Source: Hemicordylus capensis (taxonomy: Eukaryota > Chordata > Lepidosauria > Squamata > Cordylidae). From it: a stretch of 64,000 bases of DNA. This document shows, in pieces, positions 9,781-22,335 of the stretch; the stretch's first letter is position 1; every line of letters begins with the position of its first letter. The stretch spans positions 179,337,001 to 179,401,000 of the forward strand of contig NC_069661.1 in NCBI RefSeq assembly GCF_027244095.1. The letters run 5' to 3'. Both the position numbers and the translations under genes were made by a program. Under the pieces are notes generated by a model, which had not been told where the DNA came from, ran no database searches, and saw nothing but the letters and a program-made list of their open reading frames with translations.

Positions 9781-12700
9781 AGTCCTCATAAATGTATTTT
9801 CGGGTGGCACAGAGTGCTTCCTGGAGAAAGAGAGGTTGTCGATAGTTCTCCCAATCTCTGAGCCAGCAGCACAGACCAGTTGGTTGAACTTTTCAGAGGC
9901 ACCAGTGCTTCATTAGAATGTCAGTCATAATCATTTAAATATTTGCTTCACTAGCAGGTGAGATAGAAGCCTTGTTTATACACTGAAAGTTCCTTATAAA
10001 TCTGATCAAGGTGTTCAGAAGTATTTTGATAATTGCATCTTCCTCACTTCTGTTAATACACTGTACTTGAAAAGATTAAATTTAATTGTGCACAAGATTT
10101 AATCGTGCTATCCTAAAAGCTTAGGAGAAGTAACAATAGATTAAGATGCAAAGATAAAATACACTGTTAAACTTCTAGCAAAAACTACTATCCAGCAAAT
10201 GTTATACAACAAGCCTTTTACCACCTTATTCCCTGACTTCCAAAGAGCCAACCTAAACAATAAGTTACTGCATCATTCTTAAATGATAATCAAGCAGTGT
10301 AAGAGAGTTCTACAGCTGCAGAGTAGCTTCCATGCAATTGCTCCATGTACTCTGGCTTTCCCAACTCAGCTCCCAGGCAGTAACTTCAACAGAACATACT
10401 CAGATGAGAGAGAATTGCGCTTGGAAAATATGAAGCTAGCACTAGAAAAGTGGTGTAATCAACTCCCAATAACATAGTCCCATTGAGCAGTGAACTGTCC
10501 TGTTTTGCACAACTGAAGTACATGGCTACATTGTAAAAATCTGTAAATACAAATAGGCCTGATTCACACAATTATTTGAATCTAGGCTTAATGTGGGTTA
10601 TAATGTGGGGTCATACAATAGTGTGATTGTATGAACTCACACCAAAGTGGTTTATGGCCCAAGATAAATATGAGATTCCCACTTTGACATGGGGTTCATA
10701 CAATCATGCTAATGTCAGTAACCCATAATGAACCTGAATGCCAGAAGAAAGAATTACAGCTGTGTTGGTGTCAATTCAATTACAAAACAGCAACCTGTTT
10801 GGTTTTTAGGATAAAGCACAAACTCTTGAATTTAACTATTTTTGAGCTTCTGCTACTTTACCTGTTTAGGAAATGGAAATCTTGGAGATGGTTCAAACAA
10901 CAAGATTTCTGCAGGTGAGGAGAGAGAATGGGAGTGTGAATGAGCAGGATAAAGGTTAAGTCTCCTTTCATCTTCTACTTAAGGGGTGTTCAAGAAGGGG
11001 CAAATAATGCCTAACTCCATTTTCTTCAGGCTTTCTTACTAGTCCTAACCCAACATCTGTTAAAGCCATTTACCAGATTTTTTGAGCTCTCCACAGTCAG
11101 AATAAGATCAAAGCTCCTGCTTCCGCCTGAAGCAAAGAAATTGTGAAAGCACACCAAGGTGACAAAAGACAGGACAGGATATATGAAGGCAAAAACACAC
11201 ACACACACACACAAACCACCCAGGCACATAAGATTTTATATGGTTCTGGCTCTGCAGTCAGTTCTTGGAGCTTTCTCTGCTCACCCCAAGTGTGTCAGCT
11301 TTCTGCAGTACAAAGGCCTAATTAAAGGAAGCAATGGTGTTCCCACCCCCACCGGTTATCAAGCTTGCAGTATTACTTGTACCTTGAAGGAAACAGAATT
11401 AATAGAAAGCCATAAATATTAGGACCAGGATTTAAAGAGCCATTTAAAGACCAGGACCCGGATTTAAAGAGCATGAACAAAAGGCCTGTCCAGAATTATT
11501 CTGTTTTATAAACTAGCAATTTCAGGCTCCTTCATTCTCAACATACAAATTTGTAAAAAAAGAGAAATCACAAATTCAGTTTCCAGTGATCTTTTTTCCA
11601 CTTGGAAATTCCAACGACCCAGTGAAGAAAGGAGCCACATGCCCAACATACTGCCATTGGCTGCTTACTGTCCTGAAAATATTTACTTATAGTGCAGCAA
11701 CATTAGATACTGTGTAGCCCAGTGTCTCTCCCGAAAATACATCCAATCAGTACATATTTTTGAGAGATGCAGAGGGTTTGAGGGGTGATATTGACAACAA
11801 TTTCCCTCTACCCTTCCCACATCAAAATATTTTTCAAGAGCGCATTATATCTTGGTCTGGATGACAGCCAAAATTCTTAAAGCCCTAGAAAATAGTATCA
11901 AAGAAAATAGCATGTACTTTTAAGCAGCATCAGCATTAAGAAGCAACTGCAAAATGCGCTCTGGGGCCAAATTGCAATTCAACTCCAAAGCAACAAGTTA
12001 ACATTATGTAAAAAGAGTGAGCAATGAATAATTTTCATGATATTCACCGGTATGTTTCCCAAGCTATATAAAATAGCAGTTAAAAACAGTGGTAGAGACT
12101 GCAGTAAAGAAGCAGTCCTCTTTTTAAATGGAGATCTCTTAAAAGAATATTGGGTAAATGCCCCTGAAGAAAGCTTACAGCTGAGATGTGTTGGGCACAT
12201 GTATGCATGTTAATAAAGAAATATATTTACGTTGTTTTATAACAGTGTGAGGACCTTATTTGTATGTTTTGTTAGATAGGATCTCAACCAATAATACTTA
12301 AAAAAAAAAATTGTAGGTAACATCCAAACAAAGACTTGCACAAGTAGAATGCACACTGAGGGAGGGTCAATTTATGCCAATTCTCCCTTCCTTCTGCAGC
12401 TCCTCTGCCCACTGAAAACAGATTCCCAGGGGTTGGGAAGATCCTTGGAGACATACTTTCAGCAGGTACAGAGGATTGCAGAAAGAAATGATCAGCAAAC
12501 ACTGACTTTTCATCCAATGCACAAGTGGAAGCATTCTGCTTCCGCTAGTATTAGCCTAGATGTGGTTGACTTTTTTTAAAAAATCAATATTGTGTCCCTT
12601 TTAAACATAACCTGGTTTAAAATGAAACTTGAATACAATACAAAAAGTATTAAAACCTCCTTGATCTTAACTTTTGGTAGACCGCCACCTTCATTACAAG

Positions 12701-12845
12701 CTCCTTCCAAGAATACAAGGAGCATTGCTCTTCCACAAAGACTACTTGTGTGAGTGCAACTTTCCTTCCATTCCCAGAAGAAGCAGCACATCACCAAACA
12801 TTAGGATCAGACTCAATGAAGCTATTCCCAAGATCACTGGAAAGC
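9781..12845. other. GXYLT1 intron 1: one weak palindrome and a CA repeat
   Basis: The stretch is largely featureless. An imperfect palindrome lies at about 10590-10740: GTCATACAATAGTGTGATTG near 10612 is mirrored by CAATCATGCTAATGTCAG near 10702, probably an old MITE. A short CA microsatellite lies at 11191-11213. No exon is visible. Confidence 0.4.
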
Positions 12846-12849
12846 GATC

Positions 12850-13275
12850 TAAGGAAGCTTAGCCCGCTTTCCAGTGGTTGTGGGAACCACCGGGCTCGCA
12901 GGCAAGCCTGGTGCTCCCAAGGCGGCAAGCCCGCCTAAACCACCCTCCCCTTAAATGAGGTTAACGGAGCGAGTGCTCCGTTAACCTCATTTTGTTGTTT
13001 GTGTGTTGCCGTAGTGCGTGGTGACACATGAGTAGACCCCCAGCCAAGAGGTTGCAAGCAGCCTCCCGGGCTTGGGGGTCTCTCCTGGATGCCCCACTCA
13101 CTCGCATGGGGCATCCTGGAACTTCCAGGGGCTGTGCAGCTCCCGATCCCCGCAGCCCCTGCCGGCTCCATGACAAAGCCGGCAATCGTGTGGGTGGCCG
13201 ATCCAGCCGCCCAGCTATGAGCAGCTGCTCATCTGTGGGGTGAGCGGGCTAAAACTGCTCTCCACACAGAACCCC
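12850..13275. mobile_element. Foldback element, ACCACCGGGCT family copy 1
   Basis: This is the same family as 26676-27167, in opposite orientation. Shared blocks in order are GGAACCACCGGGCT, GGAGCGAGTGCT, CATGAGTAGACCCCC, GCAGCCTCCC, CCCTGCCGGCTCCAT, CGTGTGGGTGGCCG and GAGCGGGCTAA. It contains small perfect hairpins such as GAGGTTAACGGAGC with its complement. No coding capacity and no target duplication were found. Identity to the second copy is roughly 70 to 75 percent by eye, so it is not recent. Confidence 0.6.
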
Positions 13276-13289
13276 CTCAGGCGCTTCAC

Positions 13290-13630
13290 ATGTATTTTGT
13301 GAAGCACCTCAATGTCTTTAAACTGAATCATGGCCATCCACCACGTAGACTGGTTTGGTTGAGAACTAACACCAAATCATGGTTTGAAGGCATGAGAATT
13401 GTGCTTGTAGGTTCCTTCCTCATTCACTGCACATTTTTCTCCAGTGAGTTTCTGTCCTTTTTAGTGCAAGCCAGAGGTTGCTTTTATATCCAAACTGGCA
13501 AACTATGCTTTGCACTTACCAGCTTCAAAGTATACTTTGCACTAATTGCTTCAAACGTCAAGCATTAAGAATAGTTTGCCAATTTGGATGTAATGGCAAG
13601 CTATGGTTTATGCCAAGGGTCCCAAGAGAG
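13290..13630. repeat. Imperfect palindromic repeat (probable old MITE)
   Basis: The motif ATCCAAACTGGCAAACTATG near 13488 is mirrored by AATAGTTTGCCAATTTGGAT near 13570, with TGCTTTGCACTTACC and ACTTTGCACTAATTGC between them. A further pair, AACCAAACC/GGTTTGGTT-like, lies to the left. It is interpreted as an old non-autonomous DNA element. The ends are not resolved. Confidence 0.35.
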
Positions 13631-14401
13631 GTACTTCCGTAAAGGTACTTGAAGGGCTCCAAGGGGATACTCTGAGTCCTCCTGCCTCTCCACGCTGAAG
13701 TTGCGCTATTTATTCATCCGAGGATCGATGCCTTGAAGTCAATGCCTCCTCATTGATATGTCTGCTGCAGAAGCGGACGGGTGATGACCCTCCTCTGCTC
13801 TCAATTGGCTGGCTATGTGCTAAGATTCAGCTTTCTGAACTATATGCTGAAGTTCTCCCCTCAGCCTGAATGAATGTGAGCCAGTAACTGGAGTAGCCCA
13901 TCTCATAATTGTAACATTACTTACACACACACACCTCTCTATGGAATAACTGAGCTGAAGGTTTGCAAGAGAAGGGGTACACTTGCTAAACAAGGTTGGG
14001 AACCCCTAGTTTATGCTAAATAGCGAGTAGCTCATTGAGTCAGAGTGCTTATGGGAAGAAGGCTGTGCATAAGCACAAAGTCTCTTTGTTCATGTAATGC
14101 CAAATGTTTTTTCTATGTTAACAAAATAAATTATAGGAGAAAGTGTGCTATTAAACTTAAGCATTATCAGGTCTCAAGAAGTACACTTGGTGATGAATGC
14201 AAAATGAAAGCGGAAGAGTATAGATGCAATCTTCCCCTCCCTGCTGCCACCCCCCACTGCTGCCACCTCCCTCCCACACAGCTCAGTCCTCATGGTATTG
14301 CCTAAATTGTGGTGATGATGGTGGGGGCAGATTAACAGTAGCTTGACAAAGGTGAACACTGATGTGATGGCATCATGCCCTTTTAAAAATGCTGCTGCCA
14401 T

Positions 14402-14808
14402 TAGGGATGTGCACAGAACCGGCAGTTTCGCCGGTTCGAAGGCAGTGGGGGTCTCCCTTTAAGAGCGAGGGGAGGGTATACTTACCCCTCCCACCGCTTT
14501 CCCCCCACCGGTGTCAATTTTTTTAACAGCCCATGGGGCGGCAGCATATCTCCCTGCCACCCTGTTGCCCTTGTGTTCTGGATATGGCCGGAAGATGCCG
14601 ACGCACGTCAGTAACTTCCAGTCATATCGGGAAGACAAGGGCAATGGGGAGGGCAGGGAGATACAATGCCACCCCAATGGGCTGTTAAAAAAACCAACAC
14701 CAGTGGGGAGAAAGCAGTGGGAGGGATAGGTACACCCTCCCCCCGCTCTTAAAGGGAGACCCCTGCTGCCTTTGAACCACCCCGCTGCAGTTCCATGCAC
14801 ATCCCTAG
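14402..14808. mobile_element. Foldback element, TAGGGATGTGC family copy 2 (407 bp)
   Basis: The copy begins TAGGGATGTGCACAGAACCG and ends GCACATCCCTA. Its 8-bp target duplication is GCTGCCAT/GCTTCCAT (14394-14401, 14809-14816). The arms mirror each other: GGGGGTCTCCCTTTAAGAGC near 14445 pairs with GCTCTTAAAGGGAGACCCC near 14744, and the TTAACAGCCCATGGGG block near 14522 pairs with CCCCAATGGGCTGTTAA near 14673. The axis is near 14605. The sub-structure CTTTAAGAGCGxGGGGAGGG then CTTACCCCTCCC also occurs in the copies at 21449 and 36186. No ORF of note. Confidence 0.88.
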
Positions 14809-14889
14809 CTTCCATTGCTGCCAACAAAACATGCGAGTTACTGAGCTGCCATTTCAGAGTATCCCAAGAGATAGAGGACAACAGACGAC

Positions 14890-15330
14890 AGAGGAGAGTG
14901 AGGTGGAGAGAGGAGAGTGAGGTGGAGGAGAAAGAGGGAGAGGATAACAGAGGAGAACGGATGGTAGGGGAGGGCAAAAGACAAAAACGTGGAAGGAAAG
15001 GGGCAGAGGCGGGCATTAATTAAAGTAGCAAGATAGGGCCTGCAGGCAAGCAGTGAGGTGAGTTGGAGAGACATGGGTAGAACAAGAAGGAGAAAGGTGT
15101 GGGGCCCAGATTCGGTCTCTGCTGCTCATTATGAAATTGAAAAGAGAGGGTGGTGCTGGACAGGCTGAGGCAATGAAAGAGTCTCAGTAAAGCTGGACTG
15201 AGCAGGAGAAAAACACAGCTATAATCATGAGAATATGGAAGGGGAAGGAGGGCACTCTGCAAAGATAAGCCACTTCCCTGCAACCCCTTCTTGGAAGAGG
15301 GCAAGAGATAGGCTCCTAGGTACAGGGGCA
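14890..15330. other. Purine-rich stretch in GXYLT1 intron 1
   Basis: The plus strand is strongly GA-rich from about 14870 to 15300, with runs such as GAGAGTGAGGTGGAGAGAGG. The open frames over it come from this compositional bias. No family was recognised. Confidence 0.4.
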
Positions 15331-15865
15331 CACAGAAGGGATGCTTTTACTTTAGTAGTGCATGCTTTCTCTCTCGGGGACAAGAAACACAATGTGGTTC
15401 TTCTAGGAGAGCCCCTCCCCTTCTCTTTTGGAGGTTAATATCTTCCTGATATATTCAGGATCCAGTCTCTACTTCCATCCCCACTCCCCCCAAATGCCAC
15501 AGGAGATCTGCTTGATTTAAAATAGCTTGCATCCCTGTGTTGACAGAGGTGTTTATTTTGTGTGTATTTAGTGTTTATGCACAATGTGGCATTTAGACTG
15601 AATGAAATTGCACTAATAAAACGTCTATGGGAGAAAGTTCTTACTCTAAAGTTACTCCAACTTCCTAACTTTGGAGTAACCTTCTGGGCCAGATGTAGAA
15701 CAGCAATTTTATTTCTGTATGCATGTATGTATATAAACATGCACGTGTACACTGCTGATCAGAGGATTCTAACATGATTGCTTTAAAGCTTGGGGAGGGG
15801 GTGTCTTGTCTAGAGCAGACCAATTGAAAGAATAGTAAACTACATTGCAATCTTATTTGCCTACT

Positions 15866-16092
15866 CAGTAAAGTGTGCTGTCAAGTCAATTTCGACTCCT
15901 GGCACCCACAGAGCCCTGTGGTTTTCTTTGGTAGAATACAGGAGGAGTTTACCACTGCCTCCTCCCGTGCAGTATGAGATGCCTTTCAGCATCTTCCTAT
16001 ATCCCTGCTGCCCAATATAGTACCAGCGGGGATTTGAACCGGCAACCTTCTGCTTGATAGTCAAGCATTTCCCCACTGCATCACTTAAGGTG
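15866..16092 (-). mobile_element. tRNA-headed SINE (GACGGCACACT-tailed squamate family)
   Basis: Read on the minus strand, it starts GTCACCTTAAGTGATGCAGT (A-box region), has a B box GGTTCAAATCC, continues with GGGCAGCAGGGATATAGG and GGGAGGAGGCAGTGG, and ends AATTGACTTGACAGCACACT. This layout is a common squamate SINE family in which the tail normally reads CGACTCGACGGCACACTTTA. It is nearly complete and moderately diverged. Confidence 0.75.
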
Positions 16093-17689
16093 ACGCCTAC
16101 TCAGTAGTCCCATTGAATTCCATGGGGCTTATTCCCAGGTAAACAGGAATGACTGTGTTTATATAATGTGGAAGGTTGGTGTAGCTTCTTTCCAATAGCA
16201 CTCATGTACCAACAGCTTGAGGAATCATCTGACTAGTACAATTTTTGTCTGGCTGGTGAACTGAGTCAACATTACTTGACCACTAACCATTATTAATGAA
16301 AAAATTATGTCAGCTTCCTAGTGGACTCAAGGGCTACTAAGTCATCAGAAGTACTAAAATGTAGATAATTTTGCACTCAATTTTTATGTCTTTAACTACC
16401 CAACCTCTGCAATGTGTTTTTCTCAAATTATGAATATTTGATAACCAAACAGCATGGAGATTTAATTTCCATCTCAGAAAAACACGGTTTTGTTCTGCCA
16501 TTATCACACTTGCTTCTGGAAATTTCCAGGCACATATAGACTAATAAATCCTATGAGTGTTTACTTGGAAGTGGATTGCAGATTCAGAGCCAATTATACA
16601 TTACATGTGTTTCCACAACTATTTTCTCCAACTTATTTTTTCTTATTGAAAATTGCCATGGGTGGCAACTGCAGGCCTTCTTAACCCTTTCCCAGTCAGC
16701 TGTTCATCTATTTAAAGTCATCCCACCTAGCTACCCTCCAGCTCAAAGGCGAAAACATACAGAATCCTCCTACTTTCCCCCAAGCAGCTACTCGCCTATC
16801 CACCACTCAAATTATAAGCTGGGCTGCATTTAAAAATAATACTGTTGGGAAGAACTTCAGAACTACACATAAAATGTAATTTGTTAGTATCCTTGCAGGT
16901 GTACAGAAAGCACCAACAAGGAAATGTGCAGCACATCTGGACTGCAAGGCAAAAATTGTATCTGATTGCAAACCAGTTTTAATTGTTATAGCAACCAGTT
17001 ACTATGCATTTTTTTTCTAGAAAAATATGAATTTTAAAATGGGAAAGTTGATTTAAATTGGCATTTTTTTTCTTGGTGATTTAAATCATGATTGCAAAAT
17101 TGATGCACATGAGTGCAGGAAAAGAAATCCCAACACATTTAATCATTGCTTCAACATTTTTTATAGTTTCAAATATTATTAGCATGGCTAAATTAGCTAA
17201 TTGAGCAATTAAGACTCTGGCAAAGCCTACCTACAAGCAGCTTCCCAAAAGCAGTTCATTCCACAAACATCAGAGGGCAGCATCCAATAGGAATTCCAGT
17301 AAGATACAGATACATTCTTACACCTAACAGGATAAGACAGAAATAATCATCTATGAATGTTACTTGTTTTATTTCAAGTCTGTAATTGAGTAATTTTGTT
17401 TGCTGATTTAAAAAAATATTACCAGTTACTCTTAGTGCATGATAGTAGTGCTTCATGCATTGTGTAACATTAATTATACCACATCAGGGCAAATATAACC
17501 AGAGAATGGCCCTACAAAATCATGAATATAAAACTCAAGGGCAGTCCTACTGAAAAGTGATTTAATCATTAGAATGCAGGGTCAACAGCATTTCTTAAAC
17601 ACCTATATTTTCTTAGTACTCACTAGGTATAGTACTTGTTCACTTAGTACTCACCCCATTATTACATTTTTTTTTTAAAGGCAGGGGTT

Positions 17690-17960
17690 GGATCTCAAAT
17701 AATCTCCTCTGAATAGAATAAGTGCCATTTGGCCAAATGGGAAAGGGACAATTTTTACTGATGGAAGGAGGGTTCTATCTCTTGCTCCCTGCATCCCCCC
17801 AAGATCTGCTCCCGAGAGTCCCATCAAGACATATTTGAGGGGGGAAATGGGGGCTGCAGAGCCAAGGAGAGATTGCCAAAAATCACTGTTTCATCCTTGC
17901 ACAACTGGAATTTCTTCCTTGTACTTTGAAGAAGTATCAGATGGGATCCAGCCCATTTTC
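17690..17960. repeat. Old interspersed repeat, copy 1
   Basis: The block ACATATTTGAGGGGGGAAAT then GGGCTGCAGAGCCAAGGAGA and TTGCCAAAAATCAC matches 22155-22235, where it reads ACATATTTTCAGAAGG, GGCTGCAGAGGGAAAAGGAG and TTGGCAAAAATCAC. The family is unidentified and old. The second copy directly follows a hAT MITE end at 22142. Confidence 0.4.
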
Positions 17961-18647
17961 TTTTTATATTATTGTAACAGACCATAGGTACTTAATATAA
18001 CCTGTTATATAACCGATCTCTCTCTAAATAATTAGAAAAGACACCTTGGCTGTCATCCGGACAGCAGCAGGAAGAGGAGAAGATGCACCCATGCTGTGTC
18101 GATTTTCTTAGTTCCACAGTGTGGAGCACACCGAGTGGGGAGTGTGATTTTCACACAGCTCTCAGGGACAAATTTTCAGAGGGTGCATGAAACTTCTGGG
18201 AGAAGCAGAAATCTCTTCACCCTCCAAAAATCCCCTCCCATTCTGCATGCTTTGCACCGCAGAGATCTGGAATCCTTCCACAGCACAGGTGTCTTCCAAG
18301 CTGCTGATGGTCAGAATGTCAGCCCTTAACTCCTTCTTTAAAGAGATTTCCAGTTACTCTGTTATCATCACTGTTAGCTGAACCACAGCTTATATATTAC
18401 TCATTTGACTTACCTCTGCTGGATAAATTACCTCCCCTCCAACATTATGTTAAAATAGGAGCGTATTTAGTCATCTCTAGCAATGCCTACTTACCTCAGA
18501 TCCAAAGTTCCTGGTAGACTCCATTTATGAATAGCGGATGAATTACTGAGCTAAGAGCTTCTGCTAAGTGTAATTTTCTAATGAGCAACATAATCTGTTG
18601 TATATTTGCCTAACCCCTGCTAACTTGGCAAAGAGGCACCTGTTAAC

Positions 18648-18871
18648 ATGGTGATTCTCTTTATTTAGCAGGGGGAGAGTAACTGGCCCTATCCACCCAC
18701 AGCACAGTACCTCCAGTGACAGTTGCTGGTGTCTATCTTACATTTCTTTTAGATTGTGAGCCTTTTGGGGACAGGGATCCATCTTATTTATGTATTATTT
18801 CTCTGTGTAAACCGCCCTGAGCCATTTTTGGAAGGGTGGTATAGAAATCAAATCAAATCAAATCAAATCAA
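18648..18871 (+). mobile_element. L2/CR1-type LINE 3' end or LINE-tailed SINE, copy 1
   Basis: The sequence from TTTATTTAGCAGGGGGAGAG through TAGATTGTGAGCCTTTTGGG to AACCGCCCTGAGCCATTTTT and GGTATAGAAATC is followed by a (CAAAT)n-like tail. It is homologous along its length to 59664-59893. The CCGCCCTGAGCC then GGTATA motif is shared with the 3' ends of the L2 elements at 33390 and 47640, so it probably used the same LINE machinery. Confidence 0.65.
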
Positions 18872-18889
18872 TCATATCTATATATAAAA

Positions 18890-21440
18890 TATTAGAGTGA
18901 GCTGCTCATTAGAAAATTGTGTGTGTTTTAAATGTAGCAATTCCTTAGCAATTAACTTACTAAAGGACTCACTAGAACTCCAAGAATTCAGCATCTAAAA
19001 GAAAGCATATTGCAGTATAATGTGCAGATGCTCAGCAGAAGTTCTAACTGAATAGCAGCTAGTCATCTGCTTTAACCTCAGGAACACAACCAATCAGGAA
19101 CTACAGGTCTCGCAGGTGGCTATTATATTAACCCGCTCAACCCTGATGTAGTTATTAACTACTATTAAATGAAAATGATGCCATGATAAGACAGGGACAT
19201 GAAGCGTCGGACTCAGATCTAATATAAAATGTCAGTGTGATTACAGACATTAAAAAGGGAGGATGATGTTAACTTAGATCCCCATGACAAACATCTCATC
19301 TGTCAGCTTTTATAGTAAGCCCTACAATTTGAAAGCAGTCGCAATAAACACAGATGTGATATAATGAACAATTTTGCATTAGTGAAACTATTACTTAGTG
19401 AGTCATTTCAAAGGCTATGAGCTCCACTAAATACTGCTGAGAGGTCAAAAAATATCTAATCCTTGCTGCTCCTACAATGTCGCTATACTAATATAGGGAG
19501 GTTAACCAGTATCTGGATTTCATCAGCTAGTTAAGGTATATTAAACTGCAACACCCTTTAATAGAAATAACTGCTGCAACACTTGCACTGCAGCCAAGGC
19601 ACCACTTGTTTGCCCTTGCACCAGAGTCGAGACTTCATTTCAGTCCTATGAGTTGCCAAGCCCATAGAGCAATTCACAAAATCAAACTATAAGTTAGAAA
19701 CAACAGCAGCAGCCTTGGTGTTTAGAACTGAACCTCCATCGCTTTTTAATTATAGATCTTGAACAAGTCAATATGAAGCTAGTTAAAAATAGGCAACTAC
19801 AGAGGTGGAGCGGTGGCAGAAGTGTGCTTTATGTCTGCTGTTCCGTGCACTGTGGAGTCAGAACCACTTCAGGCAAGTTGGTTCTTTCATTTTAATGCCT
19901 CTGTGACTCCCTTCTGCTAAGGAATTAGAACAGCACTTACAGTATGGTTGCAGTATTGTGATGCAACAGTATTGCATCACATCTTTCATCCAGTAGTGAC
20001 TAAAAATATCCGTATAAGCATGACCGAAAAGTTTAGCAAATAAATCTTATTTCTTTCCATACTTATAAAGATTTAAATGATCAATTTATCTTCAGATACA
20101 GTAAACACAAGTGACTTTATGCAATCATAATCAAGCACGAGAAGAAGAAACCAAGAACTAGCTCATCAATGGCAGTGCTGGTTATCAAATAAAGATAACT
20201 TGCTTTTTCAATCCTTTTCAGATGCTACTTTTTCAGCTTTGAAGCATAACTTGATGTCCTTATACATACGCAATATAGTTATCTGTGTATAACCACAATA
20301 TTCAAACCAATACTCGGATGGGGGGAAACTATATAAAATCTTGTCATTTGTGTCAAAAGGTCCTTTCTGTGACAAAAGGTCACAAAACAGAGCTACACAT
20401 AAAAATATTATGCAACAGGAAGGAGTTCCTCAACAAATGTATCTGTAAAACATTTGCCACACTTTTTGTGCTGCCTTATCAGATTTACAAATGTCATGGC
20501 TGTTGCCCTCCAGGAGTACATTTTAGAGTTTCAGGAAGTTTAGTGGCCTTCTACTGAATTTTCAACTATAAGCTTCCAAGAAATCCTCAGTACAAATCTC
20601 AGGACAATATGAAGAGAAATCTGACTGACATGAAAAAGAAATAATGTTTTCTAAGTGCCTCTGAAAGTTAAAGAATATCCATTACTCCAAAGTCTAATTC
20701 CAAAAATAAAAGAAGCAGGAAATTGGTATTGTAGTGTTTGTTTAGCGTGTACAGGAAAGCTGCATTCGAAGTTGTCTGGCCCACATAGAGAGGTGTTGAC
20801 AATCGTTAACAGGAAATGTGGACAGAGATCCAAATAACAATTGTTATTTGTTAGCCACCCCGTAACAAATTATTTTCTGCCAAATTGCTGCTCATCATAT
20901 GAATTCCTGGTCAACTGCAACTGCTCTGTATGAATTTGAAGAGAGATCTGTTGATCTATATCGGTAAAAAAAAGTTACACTTATTCAATCAGAAGCTCCT
21001 CAACTGATTCAGAAAGCGAGCACCGCTGGACTATTGTTTTCTTGTGTCTTCACTGCAGGAAGAGGGAAGCAGAAGAATGCAACAATGCCAGAAACCTAGC
21101 CACTTTTCCTGAAACTGATGTATTCACTGTAAGCAATGCTTGGGCCTGCAACCCCTAGATGCAGAGGTAAGAAAAAGAGAGCAAAGAACTGCTCAGGGGA
21201 AAATGACATTTGCTCCTGCCTTTCAAGCCTTAATTCCTACTTGCAGGGCTTCAAAATCTCCTCACTACTCATGAATTGTATGTATTATATCCACTGCAGA
21301 AGAAGAAGGATGTACACAGTGGCTGACATACCGCAAATTAATTTGCATATAGGGATGGGCAAGCTCAAGGCTGGGACACTTCAAGTTCAAATGGTTATTA
21401 GTATAATGTAGCAGCTAAGAGACTGAGATGAAATTAAAAA
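18890..21440. other. GXYLT1 intron 1, no recognised features
   Basis: This is AT-rich, apparently single-copy intron sequence. I found no exon with splice sites, no SINE and no clear inverted repeat. Confidence 0.4.
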
Positions 21441-21448
21441 GTCTCCAA

Positions 21449-21826
21449 TAGGAATGTACATGAACCGGTTCGCAGGCCATGTTGGAGGCCTGAGAACGGG
21501 TTCACTGGTCCAGTGGTCCAACGAACCCTCAGTGGGGTGGGTGGGGGGTGTTGCTTTAAGGGCAGGGGGGTTGTACTTACCCCTCCTGCCGCTTTTCCCC
21601 TCTGGCGCTCTGGTTTTCAGCAAAATCTTTGGGGCCGCAGCAGTTATCCCTGCTGCCCCTGCCCCCTTGTTGGTGCCCAAATGCAGAAGTAACATGCACG
21701 CATGCGCCCGCAGCCGCATGCGTCACACACATCACTGTGACGTGCACGGAGCGTGTGCGCAAGTTGGTGGCGCATGTGGCGGCGGCCGCAGTGGGCGCAT
21801 GAACGCATGTTACTTCCGCATTTGGG
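21449..21826. mobile_element. Foldback element, TAGGGATGTGC family copy 3, right end lost
   Basis: The left end reads TAGGAATGTACATGAACCGG. It shares with copies 2 and 5 the order CTTTAAGGGCAGGGG, CTTACCCCTCC, TTTTCAGC and GGGGCCGCAG. An inner palindrome pairs AAATGCAGAAGTAACATGC near 21679 with GCATGTTACTTCCGCATTT near 21805. The outer part of the right arm is missing; a SINE begins a few bases later at 21832. A target duplication cannot be tested. Confidence 0.7.
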
Positions 21827-21831
21827 TTGAA

Positions 21832-22059
21832 GAGAGCCAGCATGGTGTAGTGGTTAGAGTGCAGGACTAGGACCGGAGAGACCCGAGTTCAAATCCACAT
21901 TCAGCCATGATACTAGCTGGGTGACTCTGGGCCAGTCACTTCTCTCTCAGCCTAACCTACTTCACAGGGTTGTTGTGAAGAGAAACCTAAGTATGTAGTA
22001 CACCGCTCTGGGCTCCTTGGAGAAAGAGTGGGATATAAAATGTAAATAAATAAATAAAT
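21832..22059 (+). mobile_element. tRNA-headed SINE (GAGCCAGC family), copy 1
   Basis: The A-box region is GTGTAGTGGTTAGAGTGC and the B box is CGAGTTCAAATCC. The body runs GGGTGACTCTGGGCCAGTC, CCTAACCTACTTCACAGGG and CACCGCTCTGGGCTCCTTGG. The 3' end GGGATATAAAATG plus (TAAA)n resembles L2/CR1 tails. It is full length and belongs to an abundant squamate SINE family. It abuts the truncated arm of a foldback element. Confidence 0.82.
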
Positions 22060-22142
22060 CAGGCCCACACACTGCCTTGACACTGCTGCCCAGAACAAAA
22101 CTCATTCCATACACAGATGAAAAAAAATTAGAGAAAACACTG
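22060..22142. repeat. Fragment of the hAT-type MITE seen at 630-841
   Basis: CTGCCCAGAACAAAACTCAT and GATGAAAAAAAATTAGAG match the right half of the 630-841 element, and the end AAAACACTG corresponds to GGACCACTG there. The left half is absent next to the SINE tail. Confidence 0.6.
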
Positions 22143-22335
22143 ACCCCAAGGATTCCACAACATATTTTCAGAAGGCACAGCAGGCTGCAGAGGGAAAAGG
22201 AGATTGGCAAAAATCACCTCTCCCCAGTTTTCAGCATGAGTAACTTTAGTCTGGATGTCAGCCAGTGGAACTTCTTTCTAAGGCAAATTGCACAGGATTG
22301 TGGAAGTGCCTTTAGAGAAGCCACTCCCTATTAGG
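22143..22335. repeat. Old interspersed repeat, copy 2
   Basis: This copy is homologous to 17800-17900 through GGCTGCAGAGGGAAAAGGAG and TTGGCAAAAATCAC. No family was assigned. Confidence 0.35.

Noticed and set aside
14459-15016. 185-residue minus-strand open frame
   Set aside because: It spans a foldback element and a purine-rich run; the Ser/Leu/Pro composition reflects the base bias.
16990-17110. GATTTAAATC motifs as a second BED-hAT terminus
   Set aside because: A GTGATTTAAATCATGATT motif resembles the end at 26166, but there is no partner end or duplication, and the AT-rich context makes chance likely.
21832-22059. tRNA-like sequences at SINE heads as tRNA genes
   Set aside because: A and B boxes are present but there is no cloverleaf with acceptor stem, and long SINE bodies follow; the same applies at 5632, 15866, 27171 and 43285.
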